34,128 nucleotides of DNA, from positions 1 to 34,128 of the forward strand of contig JAPYOO010000022.1 in assembly GCA_029938135.1 (NCBI GenBank). Reading direction: 5' to 3'. Shown here in pieces: positions 1-7,424 of the stretch; the first letter of the stretch is position 1; every line of letters starts with the position of its first letter. Source of the DNA: Bermanella sp. (GTDB lineage Bacteria > Pseudomonadota > Gammaproteobacteria > Pseudomonadales > Oceanobacteraceae). The position numbers and the translations under genes are program-made. The notes below the pieces were generated by a model that had not been told where the DNA came from, ran no database searches, and saw only the letters and a list, made by a program, of their open reading frames with translations.

Positions 1-106
1 TTTATCTAAAAAAGAGGATAACCCCGAGAGCATTATGCAGCGAGCGGACAAATGCTTATATGAGGCTAAAGAAAAAGGCCGGAATTGTGTGGTCATGGAA
101 TCATGA
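1..106 (+). CDS. C-terminal end of a GGDEF-domain protein (diguanylate cyclase), partial
   Basis: An open frame enters from the left edge (first full codon at position 2) and stops with TGA at 104-106. The last residues read RADKCLYEAKEKGRN, which is the typical final helix and strand of a GGDEF domain; these domains make cyclic di-GMP from two GTP. The GGDEF signature itself lies outside the window, so activity cannot be judged. It ends about 145 bases before the CBS-domain gene on the same strand. Confidence 0.8.
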   Translation, partial: LSKKEDNPESIMQRADKCLYEAKEKGRNCVVMES

Positions 107-251
107 TTGAATCTTTGTAAGTGAGTAAATATTTACCTATAAATGCTTTTCAAGAGCTTCAGGCTATTATATCGATTGATTAGTTATGAACTTAACAGAG
201 CCCCAAGTTTTTAGTACAAATTAAAACTCACCCTGAAAGTAAGGTTTATTT

Positions 252-812
252 ATGCCCTTCATTTTTATTGATCAAGGTGCACCTGCCATTCGCCAATATC
301 TTAAAGTTAAAGGCCCTGCAGTAAAGCGGTTAACTAAATCCACGTCTACTGACATTATAGATCCTAAAGAAAATCAAACACTTCCTAGTCCATACCAACA
401 ACATAGTGATACTAGCCATAGAGTACACACGGCTGAGGATATTATGAGCAGCCCTGCATACCAGCTAGATTTGTCTGCTGCAAGTATTGAAAAAGCCTGG
501 AAACTGTTGCAAAAATTTAAAATTAAACACCTACCGCTCACTAAAGATAACAAACTGTTTGGCATTGTGAGTGAGCGCGACATTTTAAAAGTATACGCGC
601 TAAAGGTGAGCGACAAAGAACACTGGTTTAAGACAAAGGTATTTGCGGCATCTGCTAGTATGGATATTCATCAATTATCCAGTGTCATGTTCACAGAAAA
701 TATTGGATCCTTGCCCATAGTGAATGATCAGCAAGCCGTTATTGGTATCGTGACAAGAACAGATATTTTAAAATTAAGTAGCCAGTACGGGCCTATGGAA
801 TTCTGGGCATAA
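252..812 (+). CDS. Two-CBS-domain protein
   Basis: This 186-residue soluble protein has a polar N-terminal stretch of about 60 residues without a recognised domain, followed by two CBS motifs at about 62-117 and 128-178. Both end in the usual pattern of a hydrophobic strand, a G-I-V and a D-I-L helix (GIVSERDIL and GIVTRTDIL). CBS pairs form a Bateman module that binds adenosyl nucleotides such as AMP, ATP or SAM and usually regulates a partner. No catalytic domain is attached, so it is probably a stand-alone sensor. A weak ribosome binding site (GTAAGG) precedes the ATG. The preceding GGDEF gene lies on the same strand, but the gap of about 145 bases gives no firm sign of an operon. The family call is secure; the role is not known. 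Confidence 0.9.
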   Translation: MPFIFIDQGAPAIRQYLKVKGPAVKRLTKSTSTDIIDPKENQTLPSPYQQHSDTSHRVHTAEDIMSSPAYQLDLSAASIEKAWKLLQKFKIKHLPLTKDNKLFGIVSERDILKVYALKVSDKEHWFKTKVFAASASMDIHQLSSVMFTENIGSLPIVNDQQAVIGIVTRTDILKLSSQYGPMEFWA

Positions 813-981
813 ACGGCTTTTACTCTTTAACGACTCAATTCAGAATGAATAAAAAGGTGGCAAGGTTATTAATTTACTAAAGTGCTTGGCTATCAAGCTA
901 GCACCCTTGTTGATGGATGTTAACGCGTCAAAGAAATGTTAGGTCTTAGAAGGCAACATACGTTTAAGTACATCGTTTATA

Positions 982-1842
982 TCAATGACCCAGTAAAACC
1001 CAGCCTATGGGCGGGAACTGTAACATGTCATCAATGCTGGGTGGCGTGGCTTTAACTTTATCAGTATAGCGGCCGTATATCTCAGCCATCTTGCCTGTTT
1101 TATGTATCTGTAATAAAACTAGGTTAAACTCATCTACAAACGATTTTTTAACGCGTTTTTTTACAAAAACCACATAATAAAGATTTTTAATATCCCTGCC
1201 AGCAAGGCGTATTTTGTCATGCAATCCCCATTTTTTAATGACATCAAAGCCAACGGTATCTGGGGCATAAACCACCGCTTTTTTTCCAAACCGACCGCCA
1301 GATAACATCTTAAAGGCCGACTCATAGTGGTTCATAATTTTTACCTTACTGCCGGATATCGATTGTGCAAAAGCCTCGACTTTCTTAGACATATTGGTGG
1401 GGCCATAGGTGACGATAGTGTAGTCCTCTAAATCGTTTCTACTTTGATAATGCAAAGGGCTATTTTGATGGGAAAACACACCGTAAAATACCTGGTGAAT
1501 GGGTTTGCTATAATGCCAGTTGTTGGCACGTTGCACATTATGGCTCATGTTAAATGCCGCATCGGCTTTATGGGACTCTAAATTTGCGAACATGCGCTGT
1601 ATGGGGTTAAAGGTAAACGTCACATCCTGGCCCATACGGCGGCACACTTCCTTAATAACCGCTGCTACAGGACCGTCCACTTCACCCCGCTCATTTAAGT
1701 ACGCCACCGACGCGTAAGTGTCCACTACTAAGACTTCTCGTGCCAGTAATGGCGCTGTGTTTAGAGCCGTTATCACCACAAAGACCCAAATGAGAGGGCT
1801 AATATATTGTCTTGTGGAGCGCGGTAACCGTTTTTTGAGCAT
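982..1842 (-). CDS. Periplasmic solute-binding protein (PBP2/SBP family 3-like)
   Basis: The 286-residue product starts with a basic region and a hydrophobic segment (about residues 15-35) ending near LLAREV, consistent with a Sec signal peptide. The mature part resembles the type 2 periplasmic binding fold seen in family 3 solute-binding proteins: an opening beta strand (VLVVDTYASVAYL), a VxxVIKEVCRRMG helix, the R-M-F-A-N-L-E-S-H-K-A-D-A-A-F element, and a C-terminal MAEIYGRY helix. No ABC permease or ATPase gene is nearby, so it may be a lone sensor-type or scavenging binding protein. The ligand is unknown. It lies about 100 bases downstream of the cytochrome gene on the same strand and could be the last gene of the soxC unit, although a GC-AT palindrome just before its start suggests its own control. 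The ribosome binding site is weak. Confidence 0.8.
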   Translation of the reverse strand: MLKKRLPRSTRQYISPLIWVFVVITALNTAPLLAREVLVVDTYASVAYLNERGEVDGPVAAVIKEVCRRMGQDVTFTFNPIQRMFANLESHKADAAFNMSHNVQRANNWHYSKPIHQVFYGVFSHQNSPLHYQSRNDLEDYTIVTYGPTNMSKKVEAFAQSISGSKVKIMNHYESAFKMLSGGRFGKKAVVYAPDTVGFDVIKKWGLHDKIRLAGRDIKNLYYVVFVKKRVKKSFVDEFNLVLLQIHKTGKMAEIYGRYTDKVKATPPSIDDMLQFPPIGWVLLGH

Positions 1843-1854
1843 TATTTAACGTTA

Positions 1855-1868
1855 GTGCATTAATGCTC
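1855..1868. promoter_or_regulatory. Possible third ArsR-type operator half-match upstream of the solute-binding protein gene
   Basis: GTGCATTAATGCTC lies 12 bases upstream of the minus-strand start at 1842. Its core GCATTAATGC is a perfect 10-bp palindrome. It resembles the repeat in front of arsR (GTGCATATTAATGCAC) with two central bases missing and one outer mismatch. The different spacing makes a shared repressor uncertain. Confidence 0.3.
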
Positions 1869-1944
1869 ATCAATCAAAATGACCAATATCATGATTTAAT
1901 CAACGTGGCAGGGGACTCTACCAAGCCCGTTACTATCTAAATCT

Positions 1945-2541
1945 TTACTGTACGTCTAATTCGCTGCGTTTTTGTGCCGGCATCTCTATTGTTAGTATCG
2001 TGTCTTTATCCAATATGTAGGTGTCATTTACGATGTCATTCAAATTCAAGATATACGCCGTTAATGCATAACTGTCATTGTCGCTTAAGCTCTTAGGGGC
2101 GTAATGGGGCATAGCACGACGTATATAATCAAAAATACTGGTGGCGTAGGGCCACAAGCTGCCCACTGAAATTAATAATACCGGATATTTTTCAATTCTT
2201 AATATTCGCAGTGGATCACTAAAGCTGAACCAACCATCAGTGCCTGCCAATCGAGCGGCAGGCCCTTCTATACCGTTTTCACCATGACACATCTGGCATT
2301 GATTTTTATAGAGTAGCTGGCCCTCTATTACGGAACCTTGTCCAACAGGTAGGTTTTTACCATCAGGAAAAATGGTGATATCAATATCGTGTATTTCACT
2401 TTTTAGTAAGGGTTGTGCCAAATTAATATCAAGGTCTTGACTGTGCGCGGGTAAAGAAACCGAACCTATAATGAATAAAACAACATAGGCTGTTGATATT
2501 GCCTTCAAGTGCTTTAAAAGATTACTTTGAAAATTATGCAT
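1945..2541 (-). CDS. SoxD-like c-type cytochrome, electron acceptor of the sulfite/sulfane dehydrogenase
   Basis: The protein is exported (hydrophobic signal segment ending near LPAHSQ) and carries one haem-binding CQMCH motif (Cys82, Cys85, His86 from this start). The later stretch SLWPYATSIFDYIRRAMPHYAP matches the conserved region of SoxD-type cytochromes; the Met of RAMP is a candidate sixth haem ligand. SoxD proteins usually carry two haems and are roughly twice as long, so this is a single-haem, short version. It would pass electrons from the SoxC molybdenum centre to the respiratory chain in the periplasm. An in-frame start exists at 2577, overlapping soxC, but the ATG at 2541 is preferred: it has AAGGTGAA just upstream and gives a clean signal peptide. 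It is directly downstream of soxC with a 16-base gap. Confidence 0.85.
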   Translation of the reverse strand: MHNFQSNLLKHLKAISTAYVVLFIIGSVSLPAHSQDLDINLAQPLLKSEIHDIDITIFPDGKNLPVGQGSVIEGQLLYKNQCQMCHGENGIEGPAARLAGTDGWFSFSDPLRILRIEKYPVLLISVGSLWPYATSIFDYIRRAMPHYAPKSLSDNDSYALTAYILNLNDIVNDTYILDKDTILTIEMPAQKRSELDVQ

Positions 2542-2557
2542 TTCACCTTCAATCGCA

Positions 2558-3841
2558 TTACACATAATAATTTTCAACCGTGCCTTGGCTGTTTACTGCC
2601 CACGCTTGAATGGCGTTAAAATGGTTAAACGAGTAGCTGGCGTATTGTTCACGCCATTGCCTGCGCGTAGGTTGTACGTGGCCAAGTTCATCGGTAGCGC
2701 GGCTTAAAATTACGCGCTCTTTACCGTCCCATTGCCAAGGTATGCTAAAGCGGGTTAAAGACTTTGATAACACAGGGCCGTGTAGCGTGGCAATGCTCCA
2801 GTTTTTACCTTCATCAATCGATACTTCTACCTGTTTAATTTTTCCATAACCGCTCCAAGCTAAGCCGCTTATTTCATAAAAGCCCTTTTGGGCGGGTAAT
2901 TGCATTTTCCCCGACGGCTGGGTAATAACGGATTTAACATCCATATGAAACGAAAAACGTTTAATTTTACCGCTGGCTAAAATGTCGCTATACAGACCAG
3001 ACTCGTCTTTTGTATAAGCGGGTTTATCAGTGACTTCTAAGCGATGCAGCCATTTAACGTTGGCGTTTCCCTCCCAACCCGGTATCAATAATCGCATGGG
3101 GTAACCTTGTTCTGGGCGCAGGCGTTCTCCATTTTGATAAAGCGCGATGAAGGCATCATCCAGTAATTTACTTAACGGAATACTGCGTGCGTGAGACCCA
3201 CCATCGGCACCTTCGGCGATCACCCATTTTCCGGCCGTTTTAACGCCAGCTTCTTTTAGTAAGTACTTTAATGGCACGCCTGTGTATTGTGCACCCGACA
3301 CTTGCCCGGTTAATGCTTGCACACTTAAATCTAGCGCGCTTAAAGACACCGCATTGCTTGCACTATTACCCGCACATTCTAAAAAATGTATGGGGCTTAC
3401 CATGGGGTATCGCTGCAAGGTATTCATATCTATTTTTATAGGTTTATCAACCAAACCGTGAATTTTTAAAAAATGTTGTTCAGGGTCTATGTTAGGCACA
3501 CCGTTATGGCTTACCGTGAAATGCAGTCCGTTTGGGGTGATGATGCTTGGCTGATTCTGAATGGGACTGTGCCACACCGAAAATAATTGAGTTTGTGCCG
3601 TGTCCTGCGCTTTAACACGCGTAATGTGTTTTTCGTAACGGGCGACACTGCCATATTCATTAACGGCTTGTCCCGGCGTTTTCATCCAGTCAGGGAATGA
3701 TTCGCCAATGGCGTGTGCAGCTTGTGTGGGGGCCAGTGCGCTAATGGGCAGTGCAGCGCCGACAGCCATGCTTTTTAACAAAAAGCCGCGTCTAGTGGAA
3801 AGCTTAGTCGATGCATTGGCTGCGCTTAATGGTCTTTTCAT
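2558..3841 (-). CDS. soxC: SoxC-like sulfite/sulfane dehydrogenase molybdopterin subunit
   Basis: The 427-residue product belongs to the sulfite oxidase family and follows SoxC throughout. It has a twin-arginine signal (TRRGFLLKS, residues 16-24), so it is exported folded with its molybdenum cofactor. The conserved block HFLECAGNS holds Cys156, the expected Mo ligand. The stretches GVPNIDPEQH, LYQNGERLRPEQGYPMRLL, PGWEGNANVKWL and SRATDELGHVQPTR are characteristic of SoxC. The C-terminal half is the Mo-co dimerisation domain. It oxidises sulfite or cysteine-bound sulfane sulfur in the periplasm and hands electrons to the cytochrome encoded next. No soxXYZAB genes are in the window, so it may work as a stand-alone sulfite dehydrogenase. 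AAGGAAC sits 7 bases before the ATG. A candidate ArsR-type operator lies about 55 bases upstream. Confidence 0.93.
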   Translation of the reverse strand: MKRPLSAANASTKLSTRRGFLLKSMAVGAALPISALAPTQAAHAIGESFPDWMKTPGQAVNEYGSVARYEKHITRVKAQDTAQTQLFSVWHSPIQNQPSIITPNGLHFTVSHNGVPNIDPEQHFLKIHGLVDKPIKIDMNTLQRYPMVSPIHFLECAGNSASNAVSLSALDLSVQALTGQVSGAQYTGVPLKYLLKEAGVKTAGKWVIAEGADGGSHARSIPLSKLLDDAFIALYQNGERLRPEQGYPMRLLIPGWEGNANVKWLHRLEVTDKPAYTKDESGLYSDILASGKIKRFSFHMDVKSVITQPSGKMQLPAQKGFYEISGLAWSGYGKIKQVEVSIDEGKNWSIATLHGPVLSKSLTRFSIPWQWDGKERVILSRATDELGHVQPTRRQWREQYASYSFNHFNAIQAWAVNSQGTVENYYV

Positions 3842-3894
3842 AATAGTTCCTTTGCGCTGAGTATAGTTTATCTTTCAAACTTCGATGTGTATGT

Positions 3895-3910
3895 GTGCAC
3901 ATTTATGCAT
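3895..3910. promoter_or_regulatory. Candidate ArsR-family operator upstream of soxC
   Basis: GTGCACATTTATGCAT is an imperfect inverted repeat that matches the repeat before the arsR start in 13 of 16 positions (shared pattern GTGCAYATTWATGCAY). It lies 54-69 bases upstream of the soxC ATG, a position suited to block its promoter. Occurrence in front of both the regulator and its presumed target supports an operator. Confidence 0.6.
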
Positions 3911-3976
3911 GTATGTGCTTAATAAAAATGCCACTGCTATTAGCGTGGCATCAATCGTTATTCAGTATTACAGAGG

Positions 3977-4312
3977 TTAACAACAACCCAATGCTAAACA
4001 CTGTCGAATGGTATCGACCAGTTGCTGCGATTTTTGTAATGAGCCTTCCCCGTCAACCCGATAGAATACATGGCGACCTTCTTTGCTCGCTTTTAAAATA
4101 CCGGCTTTTTCCATAATGGATAAATGGCGGGATATCACCGACCTGTCCTGGGGCATGTTTTCGGCGAGGGTTTTCACATCACTGGCACCTAGCAATATGA
4201 GCTGCTTCATAATTTGAATGCGAGCAGGTTCAGCCAGGGCTTTTACAAAGTCATTATCTATTTGGTTAAGGGCGGTATCCACCGCTTTGGATCTTTTTAA
4301 TGCTGTAGTCAT
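3977..4312 (-). CDS. ArsR-family winged-helix repressor
   Basis: The 111-residue protein has the ArsR/SmtB layout: an opening helix with LAEPARIQIMKQL, the recognition helix region DRSVISRHLSIMEKAGIL, and the wing SKEGRHVFYRV. The metal-binding ELCVCDL-type motif of classical ArsR is absent (the helix reads DVKTLAENM). Instead three cysteines cluster at the extreme C-terminus (Cys105, Cys110, Cys111, in CLALGCC). These could bind a thiophilic ligand or sense reactive sulfur, as cysteine-containing ArsR members do in sulfur oxidation; that is inference. The gene precedes soxC on the same strand with about 135 bases between them. An inverted repeat lies directly before its ATG, so autorepression is likely. 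No clear ribosome binding site is visible. Confidence 0.92.
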   Translation of the reverse strand: MTTALKRSKAVDTALNQIDNDFVKALAEPARIQIMKQLILLGASDVKTLAENMPQDRSVISRHLSIMEKAGILKASKEGRHVFYRVDGEGSLQKSQQLVDTIRQCLALGCC

Positions 4313-4314
4313 TC

Positions 4315-4330
4315 GTGCATATTAATGCAC
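4315..4330. promoter_or_regulatory. Candidate ArsR-family operator at the arsR start
   Basis: GTGCATATTAATGCAC has perfect 6-bp inverted arms (GTGCAT and ATGCAC) around a 4-base centre. It begins two bases upstream of the arsR start codon, where a repressor would also cover the translation start region. The near-identical site at 3895-3910 supports recognition by the same protein. Confidence 0.6.
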
Positions 4331-4455
4331 ACATGCAGGGGCGTCAAGTCAAAACCATGTGACTAAAAGCAGTCTAATAGGTACGCAATTATAGGTGAGG
4401 CAGGGTGCTCTTAAACCTGTATGCTCTTAAGCAATGAACTAAAGAGACACAGCCT

Positions 4456-5022
4456 TTGTCAATATTCGAAATCATATTGCTTGTTATTACCGCACTTATT
4501 GGCTTTTCCATTGTTTACAGCACGTTGACCTTGGGCATTTCACCCATGCCCAGCTCAAAAAAAGCGCGCCAAGCTATGGTGCAATTGAGTGATGCGCTAG
4601 GTCATGAAGTAGGCATAGAAACCGATATAGGAGTCGGTCCACTTCTTGAGTTAGGCAGCGGTTGGGGAAGCCTACTCATTCCGTTGGCTAAAAAATATCC
4701 TCAGCGAGAAGTAGTGGGATTCGAGTTGTCCATCATGCCTTGGTTTATCACCCTAATACTTATTAAAGTGATGGGTTTAAAAAATATTAAAGTTTATCGC
4801 AAAAATTTTTTAAAGGCAGATCTTATGGGTGCCTCAGTAATATTCTGTTATTTGTTTCCCGGCGGAATGAAAGCACTTGCGGATAAATTTAATAGTGAAG
4901 ATGCATGGCCAGAGTTTTTAATCAGCAATAACTTTTCATTGCCATCCGGCAAGCCAATTAAGGTAATTGAACTCGATGACGTATATAAATCACCTGTCTA
5001 TTTATATACGTTTAAAGACTAG
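4456..5022 (+). CDS. Membrane-anchored class I SAM-dependent methyltransferase
   Basis: The 188-residue product opens with a hydrophobic helix (residues about 4-27) that likely anchors it in the inner membrane. The cytoplasmic part contains the SAM-binding motif I, LLELGSGWGSLLIPLA (about 63-78), followed by the acidic strand end VVGFELS, typical of class I methyltransferases. Only the Rossmann half is obvious; the C-terminal part (IFCYLFPGGMKALADKF) fits the beta4-helix region. The substrate is unknown; the membrane anchor plus short fold is reminiscent of FAM173-type protein methyltransferases, which is only a resemblance. The start is a TTG preceded by AAAGAG; no closer ATG would keep the membrane segment. 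It is transcribed away from arsR and stands alone. Confidence 0.8.
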   Translation: MSIFEIILLVITALIGFSIVYSTLTLGISPMPSSKKARQAMVQLSDALGHEVGIETDIGVGPLLELGSGWGSLLIPLAKKYPQREVVGFELSIMPWFITLILIKVMGLKNIKVYRKNFLKADLMGASVIFCYLFPGGMKALADKFNSEDAWPEFLISNNFSLPSGKPIKVIELDDVYKSPVYLYTFKD

Positions 5023-5103
5023 ATGAATAATGAACTTGACCTTTTGCACGTTAATGGAGCAGATTCATTGATTTAACTAAAATGTCTAGGAAAGACCTAC
5101 CCT

Positions 5104-5123
5104 CGCACAAAATGTGTGCGTTT
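5104..5123 (+). terminator. Probable terminator after the methyltransferase gene
   Basis: CGCACA (5104-5109) and TGTGCG (5115-5120) form a 6-bp stem with a 5-base loop, followed by the T-rich TTTCTACTTT. It sits between two converging genes. Confidence 0.55.
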
Positions 5124-5128
5124 CTACT

Positions 5129-5962
5129 TTAAATAACCATAAAATCTAACAGTATTGACACTAAATCATCCGGATGGGTAATCATGGGAATGTGTCCGCT
5201 ATCGATGCTGCTGGTTTTAATGGTGTTTAATTTTTTTTGAATATTAACTTGTGACGCCAATGAGATAATCTGGTCACGTTGGGTGAATATATAGAATTTT
5301 TTTATGGCTGAAAATTTATCACTATCGTTTTCCACAATGCCGTCGGCGATGTAGGCCGGCTCACTCACTGAAAAATTTAGGATAGACTGACGCTGTGGAG
5401 GGTTATTGCTTGAAGAGAATGATTCAATGAACGCATCCTTATTCTTAATTATCATTAAGCCTGTGGCTTCATCATACGCGATGCCTTTATAATAATTACT
5501 TTCATCTTCAGGGCTTAATTTATCAAAGGGTTTTTCACCTTTTAATGGTGAAACCGATGCAAGATAAATAATGCGATCAACGTCAATAGTGGGGCATATA
5601 GATTGTGCATGGTTTACCACTGCACCGCCCTGGCTATGGGTAACAAAAACCACCTTTTTATTTAGTGGCTTAATGGCGTCGCATAAATATTTAGCCGAAG
5701 AATCTAACGTTATGTCTTTAGGGTTGATGTTGTCTTTACGGCCCGGAAGGTTAATAGCCATGCTTTGATAGCCTTTTTTCTTTAGACCTAATTCAACTTC
5801 TTGCCAAGACTGGGCTGTTAGGTGAGCACCATGTACAAATACGGTTATGGTATCGTTGGTGATAGATAAAGCCGGATTGCTAAACGATAGACCTGCGAAA
5901 ATTAAAATGTAACAAGTAGTCACTTTTATACATAGATAAATACTGTGTATTGAGTTTTTCAT
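5129..5962 (-). CDS. Exported alpha/beta hydrolase
   Basis: The 277-residue protein has a signal peptide (hydrophobic residues about 8-33, ending near PALS) and an alpha/beta hydrolase fold. The oxyanion strand FVHGAHLTAQSW (about 42-53) is followed by the nucleophile elbow THSQGG with Ser110. The C-terminal SGHIP supplies the catalytic histidine (His257), and the acid is probably in the QRDQI loop. The shape is that of the methylesterase/salicylate-esterase-like group, acting on a small ester or amide in the periplasm or outside the cell. The true substrate cannot be read from sequence. AAGGA precedes the ATG by about 8 bases. Two perfect 12-bp palindromes lie about 95-130 bases upstream. 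It is a single-gene unit. Confidence 0.87.
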   Translation of the reverse strand: MKNSIHSIYLCIKVTTCYILIFAGLSFSNPALSITNDTITVFVHGAHLTAQSWQEVELGLKKKGYQSMAINLPGRKDNINPKDITLDSSAKYLCDAIKPLNKKVVFVTHSQGGAVVNHAQSICPTIDVDRIIYLASVSPLKGEKPFDKLSPEDESNYYKGIAYDEATGLMIIKNKDAFIESFSSSNNPPQRQSILNFSVSEPAYIADGIVENDSDKFSAIKKFYIFTQRDQIISLASQVNIQKKLNTIKTSSIDSGHIPMITHPDDLVSILLDFMVI

Positions 5963-6056
5963 TATGTTTCCTTTTTGTAAAATTCATTTAGTTTTTTGTT
6001 AGGAAGGAGTAGTAGAGTGGTTGCGAGAACACGTCATTTCAAAATAAAAAATGTTC

Positions 6057-6092
6057 AATAACGTTATTACCTTGTTGACTATTCGTACGAAT
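6057..6092. promoter_or_regulatory. Pair of perfect 12-bp palindromes, candidate operators
   Basis: AATAACGTTATT (6057-6068) and ATTCGTACGAAT (6081-6092) are each perfectly self-complementary. Their centres are 24 bp apart. They lie upstream of the hydrolase gene at 5962. No regulator gene is adjacent. Function as protein binding sites is inferred only from symmetry and position. Confidence 0.4.
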
Positions 6093-6291
6093 CTTATATG
6101 GCTTTAACCCCTTTCCATATACTGATAAATCATTATTTGTTTTTGGTGATTTAAAAATTGCAATATTATTACGGTTATCAATTTTAAGTCAGAAATGCAG
6201 AGGGCGAATAGGGTGGGGTGAAAATGTAATGAGCCCTAGGGGGCAGTTGGTTTAAGCAATGTAAGTAATAGCGGATGGCTAATAAGAAAGT

Positions 6292-6346
6292 GCTGCTCGG
6301 GTCAGGGCTGTGTTTGTTCTAAGTACACATTGCTAACCCGATCAGC
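6292..6346 (-). terminator. Long hairpin after the YHYH lipoprotein gene, possible terminator
   Basis: GCTGCTCGGGT (6292-6302) pairs with ACCCGATCAGC (6336-6346) with a single mismatch. Inside it TGTGT (6309-6313) pairs with ACACA (6325-6329). On the minus strand it follows the stop of the YHYH gene at 6369 and is followed by a loosely T-rich stretch. It is a plausible transcription end without a classical T run. Confidence 0.4.
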
Positions 6347-6368
6347 GCTTGTTAATTGTTGTTACGCG

Positions 6369-7424
6369 TTAATGATGGCCATGCAGCATGACCTTTAATT
6401 CCGCGGCCGATCTTGCACTAAACGAGCTTTGCACGCTGGCTTTAAAACAGTTAAGTACCCACGGATAGCTATTGCTTACGTAATAGCCATATTGGCCATC
6501 CACTGTCATGCCGTTGCATTCATCCAAGTCACCTAGGTCAGTCGTGTATTCATAGTCCCCTCTAAACTGCCCATCGTAATTATCGCTGGCAATATCACCG
6601 ACACCGCCAGCAGGGGTAGTGTAGTTGCCTACAGATTGTCGGGCACCACTTTTAAGAGCATAGCTAGAGGTTACTTGGCGAATACCCATATTGCCGTCGC
6701 TGATGCAGCTGCCATAGATGGGAAAGCCATCGGCGGCAAAACCTATAACCGGTGACGCAAGCTCAGTGCTGTCACAGTTTTGCGCAAATAGGGCCACTGG
6801 ATTGCCATGGTAATGATAGCTGCCGTCGGGCTGAACATGGGCATTATGAGTGTCTGTGCCAAAACCGTTTAAAGCCGACATGGGGTCATAACGCCATGGG
6901 TTTGCAATTTGATCCCCGCCACAGCCAATTTTCTCTGTGCCCAAGGGTTCAGTGCCCACGTCATAACAAGCGGCAGGTAAAATATCCAGTACCACGCCGT
7001 TTAAAAAAATGGCATTGGTGGTACCTAGGGCAAGCTCGGTCACACTGGCTGTTACAGTGGGGGTGGTGGGCATGGAATAACTTTTGGCCACCTCGCTGGT
7101 GTTCGTCGCAAAGTCGGAATTGCCATCGTTAAAGTTATGGTTAGGGATATTGTTGGAGGCAAAGGTACAGGTAGTATTGGCCACCGTGAGCTTGAAATCG
7201 CCCATGAACGTAACGCCTAATTTTACATCCGTTACCACAGACTCATACTCGCCTACGTAATCGGCACAACTACCGGATCGGTTTACCAATTCTGTACCGG
7301 TAATGTCGGTGGCATCACTGCTGCCCCCGGCATTAGATGTATTGTCGCTGCTACCACCGCAGGCGCTTAGTAACAGGGTTAATAGAGCCGTGCTGGGCAG
7401 CAATAGTGCTCGCTTGATTAACAT
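6369..7424 (-). CDS. YHYH-domain lipoprotein
   Basis: The protein begins with a lipoprotein signal peptide ending in LLLSACGG (lipobox Cys22 from this start), followed by a Ser/Gly/Asn-rich linker typical of surface-exposed lipoproteins. The C-terminal half contains SYHYHG, the hallmark of the YHYH domain, with GFAADGFPIYG downstream as in other members. Several cysteines are likely to form disulfides. The domain is widespread in marine bacteria, and its biochemical role is not established. Two ATGs lie 6 bases apart; the one at 7424 has TAAGGA at the right distance, while the one at 7430 abuts the GG. A single-gene unit is likely. The family call is firm and the function is unknown. Confidence 0.88.
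   Translation of the reverse strand: MLIKRALLLPSTALLTLLLSACGGSSDNTSNAGGSSDATDITGTELVNRSGSCADYVGEYESVVTDVKLGVTFMGDFKLTVANTTCTFASNNIPNHNFNDGNSDFATNTSEVAKSYSMPTTPTVTASVTELALGTTNAIFLNGVVLDILPAACYDVGTEPLGTEKIGCGGDQIANPWRYDPMSALNGFGTDTHNAHVQPDGSYHYHGNPVALFAQNCDSTELASPVIGFAADGFPIYGSCISDGNMGIRQVTSSYALKSGARQSVGNYTTPAGGVGDIASDNYDGQFRGDYEYTTDLGDLDECNGMTVDGQYGYYVSNSYPWVLNCFKASVQSSFSARSAAELKVMLHGHH

Larger units (their letters stand above)
5963..6368. other. Intergenic region upstream of the alpha/beta hydrolase
   Basis: No credible gene is present in these 406 bases. The stretch holds two perfect palindromes (6057-6092) near the hydrolase end and a long inverted-repeat structure (6292-6346) near the end of the YHYH gene. 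Confidence 0.6.

Noticed and set aside
881-903. An imperfect hairpin (GTGC with GCAC, inner TTG with CAA) after the CBS gene as a terminator.
   Set aside because: The stem is short with a four-base bulge and no T run follows.
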